NCBI RefSeq assembly: GCF_001424225.1
Contig: NZ_LMOR01000001.1
Coordinates: 820,326-884,325 of the forward strand
Source: Microbacterium sp. Leaf151
Lineage (GTDB): Bacteria; Actinomycetota; Actinomycetes; Actinomycetales; Microbacteriaceae
Direction of reading: 5' to 3'
Length of the DNA stretch: 64,000 bases
Below, one piece after another: positions 31,896 to 40,622 of the stretch; position 1 is the stretch's first letter, and each line of letters starts with the position of its first letter. The position numbers were made by a program, and so were the translations under genes. The notes beneath the pieces are model-generated. The model was not told the origin of the DNA, ran no database searches, and saw only the letters and a list, made by a program, of their open reading frames with translations.

Positions 31896-34528
31896 GGGGC
31901 GTCCTCTCGGGTTTCGGATGCCGCGGGCCGCGCCGCGGGGAGGGACGGGGGTCGTCCGGAGGTCGCGGGCGTGGATGCCAGGGGGCGGGCGCTCGCCGCG
32001 GGCGCGGACTCGACGAGGCCGGTGTACGGATCATCGGCGGGAGTGTCGTCCGAGACGGGGAGGGCGATCACCATCGTGAGCCCACCGCCGGGGGTGTCTT
32101 CGGGCGTCAGCGTTCCGCCCATGCCCTCGGCGAATCCGCGCGACAGGGCGAGGCCCAGCCCCAGGCCGGCGGTGTTGTCGGTGTCGCCGAGGCGCTGGAA
32201 CGGCGAGAACATGTCTTCGCGCCGCTCGGCGGCGATGCCGGGGCCGTGATCGATCACGCGGATCTCGGCGGTGCCACCCAGGCGGCTCGTCGCGATGCGC
32301 ACGCGCCGCCCCGAGGGTGTGTACCGCTCCGCGTTCGTCAGCACGTTGACCAGCACGCGCTGCAGCAGCACCGCGTCGGCATGGAGCGCCGGCAGGTCGG
32401 GATCGAGCGCGAGCTCGACGGCATCCGGTCCGAGGTGGAGTTCGTCGAGCGCGCTGAGCACGACGCCGGCGGCATCCACCTCCGTCAGCGACACCGCGAG
32501 CACTCCGGCCTGCACGCGGCTCACGTCGAGCAGGTCGGTCACGAGCACCGACAGGGTCGCGAGACTCTCGTCGGCGGTCTCGAGGAGTTCGCGGCGGTCG
32601 TCGTCCGAGAGGTTGTCGCCCGCGGCCCGGAGTCCTCCGAGCGAGGCGACGGCGGCGGCGAGCGGGCGGCGCAGATCGTGGCTGACGGCCGAGAGCAGGG
32701 CGCTTCGCACCTGATCGGTCTCGGCCAGGGCGCCCGCCTCGGCAGCGGTCTCGGCCAGGTCGGTGCGTTCGAGGGAGGCCGCCAGCTGCGCGACGACCAC
32801 GTCGAGCAGGCGGCGCTCGCTCGCGTCGAGGTCGCGACCGTGCAGCTCGAGCACCGCCCGGTCGACACCCACCGGCACGGTGGTCGACCGTTCGTCGCGC
32901 ACCGGCTCGCCGTCGGTGGCGATGACGTGACCGTCGGCGGTGATCAGGCGCACGCCCGCGAGACCGAACGCCTCGCGCGCGCGGCTGATCAGGGCGGGAA
33001 CCGCGCTCTCGCCGCGCAGCACGCTGCCGGCGACCGTCGCCAGAAGCTCCGCCTCGGCCGAGGCGCGGCGGGCGGCGCGGGCGCGGCGGGCGGCCTGGTC
33101 GACCACGACGCTCACCAGCATGGCGATGATCACATAGAGAACGAGGGCGATCGCGTGCACGGGATCGCTGATGGTGACGGTGTAGAGCGGCGCGATGAAG
33201 AGGAAGTCGAGGGTCACGCCCGACAGCACCGCGGCGAACACCGCCGGCCAGATGCCGCCGATCAGCGCGACGACGACGACGAGCAGCTGATACGCCAGGA
33301 CGTCGGTGGTGATCGAGTCGTCGGAACCGGTCGAGAGGAGGAGCAGCGAGATGAGGGGGCCGCCGACGAGGGCGGTGACGAAGCCCAGGATGCGACGCTT
33401 CGCGCTGAGCGCCGGGCCGGTCAGACGGGGGAGGGCGAACCGCCCGCCGGCGCGCGCGTGGTTGACGATGTGCACGTCGATGTCGCCGGAGGCGCGGATG
33501 ACGGTGGCGCCGATGCCGGGACCGGTGAGGGCCGCGGCGACACGGCCGCGGCGGCTCACGCCGATCACGAGCTGCGAGGCGTTGACCGATCGGGCGAACT
33601 CGACCAGAGCGGTGGCGGGGTCTTCGCCGACCACCTGGTGGTAGGTGCCGCCGAGGGTCTCGACGAGGGCGCGCTGCTCGGCGAGGGCGCCGGGGGTGCT
33701 CGTGCGCAGGCCGTCCTGCGTCGACACGTGCACGGCGAGCAGCTCGCCGCCCGATGACCGCGCGGCGATGCGGGCGCCGCGGCGCAGCAGCGTCTCCCCC
33801 TCGGGGCCGCCGGTGAGGGCCACGACCACGCGCTCGCGCGCCTGCCACGAGCCCTCGATCCCGTGCTCGGAGCGATACCGCTGCAGGGCGGAGTCGACCT
33901 CGTCGGCCAGCCACAGCAGCGCGAGTTCGCGGAGCGCCGTGAGGTTGCCGAGGCGGAAGTAGTTCGACAGCGCCGCATCGATGCGCTCGGCGGGGTAGAC
34001 CGAACCCGCCGCGAGCCGGTCGCGCAGCGACTGCGGCGTCAGGTCGACGACCTCGATCTGGTCGGCGGCGCGCACCACGGCATCCGGGACCGTCTCGCGC
34101 TGCACGACACCGGTGATCTTCTCGACGACGCCGCCCAGTGACTCGATGTGCTGCACGTTGACGGTCGTGATGACGTCGATGCCCGCGGCGAGCAGCTCGT
34201 CGACATCCAGCCAGCGCTTGTCGTTGCGCGAGCCGGGGGCATTGGTGTGCGCGAGCTCGTCGACGAGGGCGATGCTCGGATGCCGTTCGAGCACGGCATC
34301 CAGGTCCATCTCGTCGAGCGCGACCCCACGGTGGGCGACATCGCGGCGCGGCACGACCTCGAGGCCCTCGGCCTGGGCTGCGGTCGCGGCACGCCCGTGC
34401 GTCTCGACGATCGCGACGACGACGTCGCGGCCCTCGTCGCGAAGACGGCGCCCTTCTTCGAGCATCTCGTACGTCTTGCCGACCCCCGGCGCCATGCCCA
34501 GCAGCACGCGCAGGCGCCCGCGCTTCAC
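31892..34528 (-). CDS. kdpD: Sensor kinase KdpD
   Basis: This is an 878-residue sensor. The N-terminal KdpD domain has a Walker A motif (LLGMAPGVGKTYEML, about 8-22) and DELAHTNAPGSRNDKRWLDV. A universal-stress-protein-like domain follows (about 230-360), then four membrane helices (about 385-490), a GAF-like segment, and the kinase core with SAVSHDLRRPLAAAV (phosphoacceptor His) and ATP-binding VIDHGPGIAAERREDMF. GTG 34528 is preferred: GGAG lies six bases upstream, and the longer ATG at 34588 falls inside a dispersed repeat. Stop and start overlap with kdpE. Confidence 0.94.
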   Translation of the reverse strand: MKRGRLRVLLGMAPGVGKTYEMLEEGRRLRDEGRDVVVAIVETHGRAATAAQAEGLEVVPRRDVAHRGVALDEMDLDAVLERHPSIALVDELAHTNAPGSRNDKRWLDVDELLAAGIDVITTVNVQHIESLGGVVEKITGVVQRETVPDAVVRAADQIEVVDLTPQSLRDRLAAGSVYPAERIDAALSNYFRLGNLTALRELALLWLADEVDSALQRYRSEHGIEGSWQARERVVVALTGGPEGETLLRRGARIAARSSGGELLAVHVSTQDGLRTSTPGALAEQRALVETLGGTYHQVVGEDPATALVEFARSVNASQLVIGVSRRGRVAAALTGPGIGATVIRASGDIDVHIVNHARAGGRFALPRLTGPALSAKRRILGFVTALVGGPLISLLLLSTGSDDSITTDVLAYQLLVVVVALIGGIWPAVFAAVLSGVTLDFLFIAPLYTVTISDPVHAIALVLYVIIAMLVSVVVDQAARRARAARRASAEAELLATVAGSVLRGESAVPALISRAREAFGLAGVRLITADGHVIATDGEPVRDERSTTVPVGVDRAVLELHGRDLDASERRLLDVVVAQLAASLERTDLAETAAEAGALAETDQVRSALLSAVSHDLRRPLAAAVASLGGLRAAGDNLSDDDRRELLETADESLATLSVLVTDLLDVSRVQAGVLAVSLTEVDAAGVVLSALDELHLGPDAVELALDPDLPALHADAVLLQRVLVNVLTNAERYTPSGRRVRIATSRLGGTAEIRVIDHGPGIAAERREDMFSPFQRLGDTDNTAGLGLGLALSRGFAEGMGGTLTPEDTPGGGLTMVIALPVSDDTPADDPYTGLVESAPAASARPLASTPATSGRPPSLPAARPAASETREDAP

Positions 34529-34758
34529 GCGACGCTCCGCTCGGCCCCTGAGCCCGCACCGACCCGCGTCGCCCCGTTGAGCGTCCAAGACACGCCGCTT
34601 CGCATCTGGGCGTGCGGCGTGTTCTGGACGCTCGACGGTGCGAGGGTCCGCTGGAACGCCGAGCCCGCGTGCACCCTCGACGGGGGCGCCGCCGCCTGCG
34701 CGCGAACCCGCCGCCGCGCGAGGAGCGCGACGGCGGCGAGGGACGCGACGTGAGCCAT
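34525..34758 (-). CDS. Possible small ORF between kdpC and kdpD containing repeat copy B
   Basis: A 77-codon frame starts 18 bases after kdpC, and its TGA overlaps the kdpD GTG by four bases, the junction expected for a coupled operon gene. The first 16 residues are weakly hydrophobic (AHVASLAAVALLARRRV). Residues 42-61 are translated from the 61-bp palindromic element at 34576-34636, in frame. No homologue is known to me at this operon position. It may be a spurious frame left open by chance. Confidence 0.3.
   Translation of the reverse strand: MAHVASLAAVALLARRRVRAQAAAPPSRVHAGSAFQRTLAPSSVQNTPHAQMRSGVSWTLNGATRVGAGSGAERSVA
34576..34636. repeat. 61-bp palindromic dispersed element, copy B
   Basis: Arms at 34576-34597 and 34615-34636 (GTTGAGCGTCC... 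and ...GGACGCTCGAC) around a 17-base loop. It lies inside the kdp operon between kdpC and kdpD, a place where these genes are usually adjacent. Confidence 0.85.
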
Positions 34759-34776
34759 GTCAGCGATTCTCGTCGC

Positions 34777-35367
34777 TCAGCGCGCGTCGAGGGCGCGGTT
34801 GAGCTCGAGCACGTTCACCCGCGGGTCGCCGAGATAACCCAGATCGCGCGGCTGGGTGTGCTCCGCCACGAGCGCCGACACGTCGGAGACCGGGATGCCA
34901 CGGGCCTCGGCGACCCGCGCGACCTGACGTTCGGCGGTGGCGACGGAGATGTCGGGGTCGAGGCCCGAGCCCGAGGCAGTGACGGCATCGGCCGGGATCG
35001 CGCCGGAGCCGTTCAGGGCGTCGAAGGTGGCTTTGCGCTCCTCGATCTCAGCGATGAGGTCGTCGTTCTCGGGACCCCAATTCGTCCCGCTCGAGGCGGC
35101 GGAGTCGTAGCCGTCGCCGGCGGCCGAGGGACGCGATTGGAAGTACTGCGGCAGGGCGTTGCCGTCGGCATCCGCGAAGGACTGCCCGAGCAGCTGCGAG
35201 CCGACGACCTGACCGTCAGCCGAGCGGACCAGCGATCCGTTGGCCTGGAAGGGCAGGGCGACCTGTCCGACCGCGGTGATCAACAGCATGTAACCGACAC
35301 CGAGCAGGGCGGTGAAGAGGAGCATCGCGCGGGCGGCGACGCCGGCGGTACGCAGGGTGGTGCGCAT
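34777..35367 (-). CDS. kdpC: Potassium-transporting ATPase subunit KdpC
   Basis: This 196-residue subunit has a single N-terminal helix (about 12-34), followed by the periplasm-facing part with GQSFADADGNALPQYFQSRP, TNWGPENDDLIAEIEERKAT, and the conserved tail ASGSGLDPDISVATAERQVA and RVNVLELNRALDAR. It stabilises the KdpFABC complex and supports ATP binding. It lies 12 bases after kdpB. The gap to kdpD (248 bases) is unusually long and contains repeat copy B. Confidence 0.94.
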   Translation of the reverse strand: MRTTLRTAGVAARAMLLFTALLGVGYMLLITAVGQVALPFQANGSLVRSADGQVVGSQLLGQSFADADGNALPQYFQSRPSAAGDGYDSAASSGTNWGPENDDLIAEIEERKATFDALNGSGAIPADAVTASGSGLDPDISVATAERQVARVAEARGIPVSDVSALVAEHTQPRDLGYLGDPRVNVLELNRALDAR

Positions 35368-35379
35368 GACGGGGGCCTT

Positions 35380-37548
35380 TCAGAAGCCGGGGAAGAGGCC
35401 CACGACGAGGTCGATGAGCTTGATACCGATGAAGGGGACGATGACGCCGCCGAGCCCGTAGACGAGCAGGTTGCGGCTGAGGATGCTCGACGCGCTCGCT
35501 GCGCGGTACTTCACGCCGCGCAGCGCCAGTGGGATCAGCACGATGATCACGATCGCGTTGAAGACGATCGCACTGAGCACCGCCGAGGCGGGCGATGACA
35601 GCTGCATGACGTTCAGCACCGCCAAGCCCGGGAACACCCCCATGAACATGGCCGGGATGATCGCGAAATACTTCGCGATGTCGTTCGCGAGCGAGAACGT
35701 CGTGAGCGCGCCGCGCGTGATCAGCAGCTGCTTGCCGATGCGCACGATGTCGATGAGCTTGGTCGGGTCGGAGTCGAGGTCGACCATGTTGCCGGCCTCC
35801 TTCGCGGCCGAGGTGCCCGTGTTCATCGCCACGCCCACGTCGGCCTGCGCCAGCGCCGGGGCGTCGTTCGTGCCGTCCCCGGTCATCGCGACGAGGTTGC
35901 CGCCCTCCTGCTCGCGCTGGATGAGGGCGAGCTTGTCTTTGGGCGTGGCCTCGGCGAGGAAGTCGTCGACGCCCGCCTCTGCGGCGATGGCTTTCGCGGT
36001 CAGGGGGTTGTCGCCCGTGATCATCACGGTGCGGATACCCATCGCCCGGAGCTCCCCGAAACGCTCACGGAGGCCGTCTTTGACGATGTCCTTCAGATGG
36101 ATGACGCCGAGGATGCGGCCTGTGGCCCCCGACAGGGTTGCGACGACGAGCGGGGTGCCTCCGGACTGCGCAATGGCATCCGTCTCGGTCGTGAGCTGCG
36201 CGCGCAGTGCCGCGCCGACGGGGGTTCCCGTGCTCTCGAGCCAGGCGAGTACGGCGGAGCTCGCGCCCTTTCGCACCTGGGTGCCGTCGACGAGGTCGAG
36301 GCCGCTCATGCGGGTCTGCGCGGTGAAGGGCACCGATTCCGCGCCGCGGGGCATCTCGGCGACGATGCCCTGCGATGCCGCGAGCTCGACCACCGAGACG
36401 CCCTCGGGCGTGGGGTCGGCCTGCGACGACAGTGAGGCGAACTCGGCCAGTTCCGGAGCGCCGACGCCCTTCATCGGCACGAAGGCCGAGGCGCGGCGGT
36501 TGCCGTAGGTGATGGTGCCGGTCTTGTCGAGCAGCAGGGTGGTGACGTCCCCCGCGGCCTCGACCGCGCGGCCCGACATCGCCAGCACGTTCCTCTGGAC
36601 GAGCCGGTCCATGCCCGCGATGCCGATGGCGCTCAGCAGCGCGCCGATGGTCGTGGGGATGAGGCACACGAGCAGCGCGACGAGCACGGGGATCGACACG
36701 GGCGAGGCCGCGTACGAGGCGATCGGGTTGAGCACGAGCACCACGATCACGAACACGATCGACAGGCTCGCCAGCAGGATGTTCAGCGCGATCTCGTTCG
36801 GCGTCCGCTGGCGCGAGGCGCCCTCGACGAGCGCGATCATGCGGTCGACGAAGGTCTCGCCCGGCTGGGAGGTGACCTTCACCACGATACGGTCGCTCAG
36901 CACGCGGGTTCCGCCGGTGACGGCGCTGCGGTCGCCACCGGACTCACGAACGACCGGCGCCGACTCGCCCGTGATGGCCGATTCGTCGACAGTGGCGATG
37001 CCGTTGACGATGTCGCCGTCTCCGGGGATGAGCTCGCCCGTCTCGACCAGCACGACGTCGCCGACGCGCAGGTCGCCCGAGGGCACATCCTCGGTCGTGG
37101 CACGGGATGCCGAGGGGTCCTCGGGAGAGTACGAGACGACGCGGCGGGCCGAGGTGGTCGTGCGGGTCTTGCGCAGGGTCGCCGCCTGCGCCTTGCCACG
37201 GCCCTCGGCGACGGCCTCTGCGATGTTCGCGAAGAACACCGTGAGCCACAGCCAGACCGCGATGGCCCAGGTGAAGCCGAACGGCAGGGTCTCGGACGCT
37301 GAGCCGCCAGGGGACGCTGAGCCTGTCGATGCGTCCCCGAGGAACGGTTCGGCGATCGCGATGAGCGTGGTCAGGGCCGCGCCGACCCACACCAGGAACA
37401 TCACGGGGTTGCGCCACTGGGCGGCGGGGTTGAGCTTCTTCGCGGCGCCCGGGAGAGCGGCGACGATCTGCGCGGCGCTGAACGCGCGGCGCGGGGTAGG
37501 GGTCGAGGCTTCGTCGACGGGAGCCGGAGCGTGCGTGAGCGTGGACAT
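35380..37548 (-). CDS. kdpB: Potassium-transporting P-type ATPase subunit KdpB
   Basis: This is the 722-residue catalytic subunit. The phosphorylation motif DKTGT is at Asp341, the actuator motif TGES at 193-196, and the nucleotide/hinge segments [20 protein letters not shown] and [18 protein letters not shown] are present. The N-terminal leader (about residues 1-25, with a [16 protein letters not shown] stretch) and a glycine/serine-rich loop at 71-90 are longer than in E. coli. It drives potassium import through KdpA. Its start overlaps the kdpA stop by one base. Confidence 0.95.
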   Translation of the reverse strand: MSTLTHAPAPVDEASTPTPRRAFSAAQIVAALPGAAKKLNPAAQWRNPVMFLVWVGAALTTLIAIAEPFLGDASTGSASPGGSASETLPFGFTWAIAVWLWLTVFFANIAEAVAEGRGKAQAATLRKTRTTTSARRVVSYSPEDPSASRATTEDVPSGDLRVGDVVLVETGELIPGDGDIVNGIATVDESAITGESAPVVRESGGDRSAVTGGTRVLSDRIVVKVTSQPGETFVDRMIALVEGASRQRTPNEIALNILLASLSIVFVIVVLVLNPIASYAASPVSIPVLVALLVCLIPTTIGALLSAIGIAGMDRLVQRNVLAMSGRAVEAAGDVTTLLLDKTGTITYGNRRASAFVPMKGVGAPELAEFASLSSQADPTPEGVSVVELAASQGIVAEMPRGAESVPFTAQTRMSGLDLVDGTQVRKGASSAVLAWLESTGTPVGAALRAQLTTETDAIAQSGGTPLVVATLSGATGRILGVIHLKDIVKDGLRERFGELRAMGIRTVMITGDNPLTAKAIAAEAGVDDFLAEATPKDKLALIQREQEGGNLVAMTGDGTNDAPALAQADVGVAMNTGTSAAKEAGNMVDLDSDPTKLIDIVRIGKQLLITRGALTTFSLANDIAKYFAIIPAMFMGVFPGLAVLNVMQLSSPASAVLSAIVFNAIVIIVLIPLALRGVKYRAASASSILSRNLLVYGLGGVIVPFIGIKLIDLVVGLFPGF

Positions 37549-39233
37549 CAGCGGGTAAGTCCTTCAGCGAGGGGTCCGAGGGTGAGGACGGGGAAGTAGG
37601 TGAGCGCCGTGACGATCACGGCGACACCGGCGAGCAGGCCCGCGAACTGCGGGCGGTGCGTCGGCAGGGTTCCGGCGGTGGAGGGCACGGCATCCTGGGC
37701 CGCCAGGGCACCGGCCAGCGCCAGCACGAACACGATCGGCAGGAACCGGCCGAGCAGCATCGCCACGCCGAGTGCGGTGTTGAACCACGGGGTGTTGGCC
37801 GTCAGACCGGCGAAGGCGGAGCCGTTGTTGTTGGCCGCCGAGGTGAACGCGTAGAGCACTTCGCTCAGACCGTGCACCCCGGGATTCCAGATCGAGGTGC
37901 CCTCGACGTCGGCGCGGATGGCCGGGATACCGAAGCTCATCGCGGTGCCCGCGAGCACGAGCGTGGGCGTCACGAGGATGTAGAGGCTCGCGAGCTTGAT
38001 CTCGCGCGGCCCGATCTTCTTGCCGAGGTACTCGGGGGTGCGACCGATGAGCAGGCCGCCGACGAACACCGCGATCACGGCAAGGATCAGCATGCCGTAC
38101 AGGCCCGAGCCGACGCCGCCGGGGGCGACCTCGCCCAGCATCATGTTGATCATCGGCATCATGCCGCCGAGGGCCGTGTAGCTGTCGTGCATCGAGTTGA
38201 CGGCGCCGGTGGAGGTGAGCGTGCTGGTCGAGCCGAACAGCGTCGAGCCGAAGATGCCGAACCGCACCTCCTTGCCCTCCATCGCCCCGCCCGCGAGCAT
38301 CGGGGCGGTCCCGTTGCCGGCGAGCTCCGCCCAGGTGAGGAGGGCAGTGGATGCCGCGAAGATCGCGGCCATGACGCCCAGGATCGTGTAGCCCTGGCGG
38401 TTGTCGCCGACGATGCGCCCGAAGGCGCGGGGGAGTGAGAACGGGATGACGAGCATCAGGAAGATCGACAAGAGGCTCGTCCACGGGGTGGGGTTCTCGA
38501 ACGGGTGGGCGGAGTTGGTGTTGAAGAACCCGCCGCCGTTGGTGCCGAGGAGCTTGATCGCCTCCTGCGAGGCGACCGGCCCACCCGGGATCGACTGGGC
38601 GGCTCCCGCGAGGGTCGTGGCATCCGTGAACCCCGTGAGGTTCTGGATGACGCCACCCGCCAGCAGCACGATCGCCGCGACGACCGCGAACGGCAGGAGC
38701 AGGCGGTAGGTGCCGCGCACGAGGTCGACCCAGAAGTTGCCGATCACGCCGCTGCGGCGGTACGCGAACCCACGGACGAGGGCCATGGCGATGGCGATGC
38801 CGACCGCGGCGCTGACGAAGTTCTGCACCGTGAGGGCGGCGAACTGCACCGTGTACCCGAGGGTGGTCTCACCCGAGTACGACTGCCAGTTGGTGTTCGT
38901 GACGAACGAGACGGCGGTGTTGAACGACAGCGCCTCGCCGGGGGCCTCGAGGCCGAGCGAGAACGGCAGCACCGCCTGCAGGCGCATGATCGCGTACACG
39001 AACACGACACCGACGAAGGAGAACAGCAGCACCGAGCGCAGGTACGCCTGCCAGGTCTGAGCGCTGCGCGCGTCGACGCCGATCAGGCGGTAAGTGACGC
39101 GCTCGACGGCGAGGTCGCGCTCGCCGGTGTAGATGCGGGCGATGTAGTCGCCGAGGGGGCGGTACGCCAGGCCCAGCGCGACGATGAGGGTGAGGCTGGT
39201 CAGGATGATGGACCAGATCGTTCCGGCGTCCAT
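37548..39233 (-). CDS. kdpA: Potassium-transporting ATPase channel subunit KdpA
   Basis: This is the 561-residue potassium-selective channel subunit with about ten helices. Selectivity-filter regions typical of the SKT superfamily are visible: [40 protein letters not shown], and [20 protein letters not shown]. It forms the pore of KdpFABC. It is one base downstream of the kdpF stop and overlaps the kdpB start. Confidence 0.95.
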   Translation of the reverse strand: MDAGTIWSIILTSLTLIVALGLAYRPLGDYIARIYTGERDLAVERVTYRLIGVDARSAQTWQAYLRSVLLFSFVGVVFVYAIMRLQAVLPFSLGLEAPGEALSFNTAVSFVTNTNWQSYSGETTLGYTVQFAALTVQNFVSAAVGIAIAMALVRGFAYRRSGVIGNFWVDLVRGTYRLLLPFAVVAAIVLLAGGVIQNLTGFTDATTLAGAAQSIPGGPVASQEAIKLLGTNGGGFFNTNSAHPFENPTPWTSLLSIFLMLVIPFSLPRAFGRIVGDNRQGYTILGVMAAIFAASTALLTWAELAGNGTAPMLAGGAMEGKEVRFGIFGSTLFGSTSTLTSTGAVNSMHDSYTALGGMMPMINMMLGEVAPGGVGSGLYGMLILAVIAVFVGGLLIGRTPEYLGKKIGPREIKLASLYILVTPTLVLAGTAMSFGIPAIRADVEGTSIWNPGVHGLSEVLYAFTSAANNNGSAFAGLTANTPWFNTALGVAMLLGRFLPIVFVLALAGALAAQDAVPSTAGTLPTHRPQFAGLLAGVAVIVTALTYFPVLTLGPLAEGLTR

Positions 39234-39234
39234 G

Positions 39235-39324
39235 TCAGAACTTCTCGGGGCGGACGAGGGCGACCACGAGGTAGACGACGGCGGCGACCGCGAGGACCGC
39301 GGCGAGGATCGAGAAGAAGATCAT
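39235..39324 (-). CDS. kdpF: KdpF small membrane subunit
   Basis: This is a 29-residue protein with one helix, [20 protein letters not shown], then VALVRPEKF; the closing R-P-E-K-F matches KdpF. It stabilises the KdpABC complex in the membrane. The ATG at 39324 overlaps the stop of the 54-residue membrane protein upstream by four bases, and the stop precedes kdpA by one base, so it is an internal gene of the operon. Confidence 0.88.
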   Translation of the reverse strand: MIFFSILAAVLAVAAVVYLVVALVRPEKF

Positions 39325-39485
39325 GAGCGCTCGCCCCCGTTCCGGCGTGCCGCGGGGGCGGACGGGCCGGTGGTGCGGGCGGACGAGGGGCGGGCTTCGG
39401 GACCCAGCTTCTCGACCCCCTTGGCGACGAGCGCGACCAGCGCGAAAAGCGCGACGGTCGCGGCGAGGAAGACGGCATCGAGCAC
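39321..39485 (-). CDS. 54-residue single-pass membrane protein at the head of the kdp operon
   Basis: GTG 39485 has GGAG about six bases upstream. The product begins LDAVFLAATVALFALVALVA then KGVEKLGPEA, a single helix followed by a basic turn, and ends in a polar, proline/alanine-rich tail. Its stop overlaps the kdpF start. Short membrane proteins of this shape often precede kdpF in actinobacteria, but the function is unknown; a second accessory subunit or a coupled leader peptide for kdpF are both possible. Confidence 0.6.
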   Translation of the reverse strand: MLDAVFLAATVALFALVALVAKGVEKLGPEARPSSARTTGPSAPAARRNGGERS

Positions 39486-39963
39486 GACGACTCCAGGATC
39501 GGAACAGAACCGCGGCAGGACCGCGGGCGCCGCGGGGCGGCACGTGTGTCGATACAACTCCGCCCGGGCACGGCATCCGGGCGTCCTAACGGTTTCCCTA
39601 CGGGTCGCTGGCGGACGCATACGGAGTGCTCACGCCGCGGAGCTCCGGCGGGGCGGTGCGGCACGGAGCCTCGGCAGGGCGGGGCAGCACAGCTCCGGCA
39701 GGATGCCCTCGCCGTGGCCCTTACGGTCCCGGTGGTCGGGATTCGCAGGAGTTGTGCGCGAGCGGCGCCGGGTCTGTGGTTGGCGCGGGGCCGACGGGGC
39801 TTGCCGGCCGACGGCACACAACTCCTGCGTAACGCGCACGCCGTGGCCCTTACGGTCCTGGTGGGTCGGCATGCAGGAGGCGTGCGCGAGCCGACGGCTC
39901 ACGCCGCGTCGGCGTGCGGCGCGAGTCGTCGCACGCGACCGCGCGCGGGCGCATCATGGAGGC
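39486..39963. other. Repeat-bearing region between the kdp operon and arfB
   Basis: This 478-base divergent region contains a near-identical 28-30 base direct repeat (GCCGTGGCCCTTACGGTCC then GGTGG(G)TCGG) at about 39711-39739 and 39840-39869. A 16-bp inverted repeat with one mismatch (CGCAGGAGTTGTGCGC, 39744-39759, and 39814-39829) lies between the copies. The kdp promoter should lie at about 39500-39650, but no clear -35/-10 pair was found. No c-di-AMP riboswitch pattern could be recognised. Confidence 0.55.
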
Positions 39964-40401
39964 ATGCTCCCTTCCGACGGCCCCGGCGTGCGGGTCACCG
40001 CGCACCTGGTCATCCCGGAGTCCGAGCTGTCGTGGCGGTTCTCGCGCTCCTCGGGCCCGGGCGGGCAGGGTGTGAACACCGCGGACTCGCGCGTCGAACT
40101 GATGTGGGATGCCGCGGGCTCGGCGGTGCTGTCGCGCACGCAGCGCGAGCGGCTCGTCGACCGGCTCGGCGCCCGCCTCATCGATGGCGTGCTGACGATC
40201 GCGGCATCGGAGCACCGCGCGCAGCTGCGCAACCGCGACGCCGCCCGCGAGAGACTCGCCACGATCGTCGGCGACGCCCTGCGTCCGCCCGCGCCGCCCC
40301 GCCGCGCCACGAGGCCCACCCGCGGCTCGAAGGAGCGACGCCTGCAGGCGAAGCAGCGCCGCACCGACGTCAAGCGCATGCGCCGGCGCCCGACCGACTG
40401 A
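39964..40401 (+). CDS. arfB: Peptidyl-tRNA hydrolase ArfB (ribosome rescue)
   Basis: This 145-residue protein frees ribosomes stalled on truncated mRNA. The catalytic GGQ lies at residues 33-35 in SSGPGGQGVNTADSRVEL. The C-terminal basic tail (about 118-145, RGSKERRLQAKQRRTDVKRM) is the segment that enters the mRNA channel in ArfB/YaeJ. Its length and lack of a codon-recognition domain distinguish it from RF1/RF2. ATG 39964 gives the usual start. A palindromic element follows 17 bases after the stop. Confidence 0.92.
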   Translation: MLPSDGPGVRVTAHLVIPESELSWRFSRSSGPGGQGVNTADSRVELMWDAAGSAVLSRTQRERLVDRLGARLIDGVLTIAASEHRAQLRNRDAARERLATIVGDALRPPAPPRRATRPTRGSKERRLQAKQRRTDVKRMRRRPTD

Positions 40402-40418
40402 CGGCCTCCGCCTTCCCG

Positions 40419-40479
40419 GTTGAACGTCCACAACACGCCGGTGGTTTCCGAACCCGTCGGCGTGTTGTGGACACTCAAC
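40419..40479. repeat. 61-bp palindromic dispersed element, copy C
   Basis: Arms 40419-40440 and 40458-40479 with a 17-base loop; the arms read GTTGAACGTCCACAACACGC plus CG and the inverse. The central AG/CT of other copies is changed to AC and GT on both sides, a compensatory change that preserves pairing. It lies between the convergent arfB and permease genes. Confidence 0.88.
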
Positions 40480-40583
40480 GGGCTCGCACGGCGCCGTGAG
40501 GCGCCGCCCGAACACCGGCGTGGCCCGGACTCCGGCGCCACCTCGAACGCCTCGCCACCTCGAACGTCTCGCCGCCCGAACGC

Positions 40584-40614
40584 CGACGCCCCCGCCACAG
40601 GGACGGGGGCGTCG
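40584..40614 (-). terminator. Hairpin terminator of the KimA-like gene
   Basis: CGACGCCCCCG (40584-40594) pairs perfectly with CGGGGGCGTCG (40604-40614), nine bases beyond the permease stop on the minus strand. Confidence 0.7.
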
Positions 40615-40622
40615 GGCGGAAC

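Noticed and set aside
39486..39963. Possible c-di-AMP (ydaO-type) riboswitch ahead of the kdp operon
   Set aside because: The minus strand does not show the conserved core blocks of that riboswitch in order; only direct and inverted repeats are seen.
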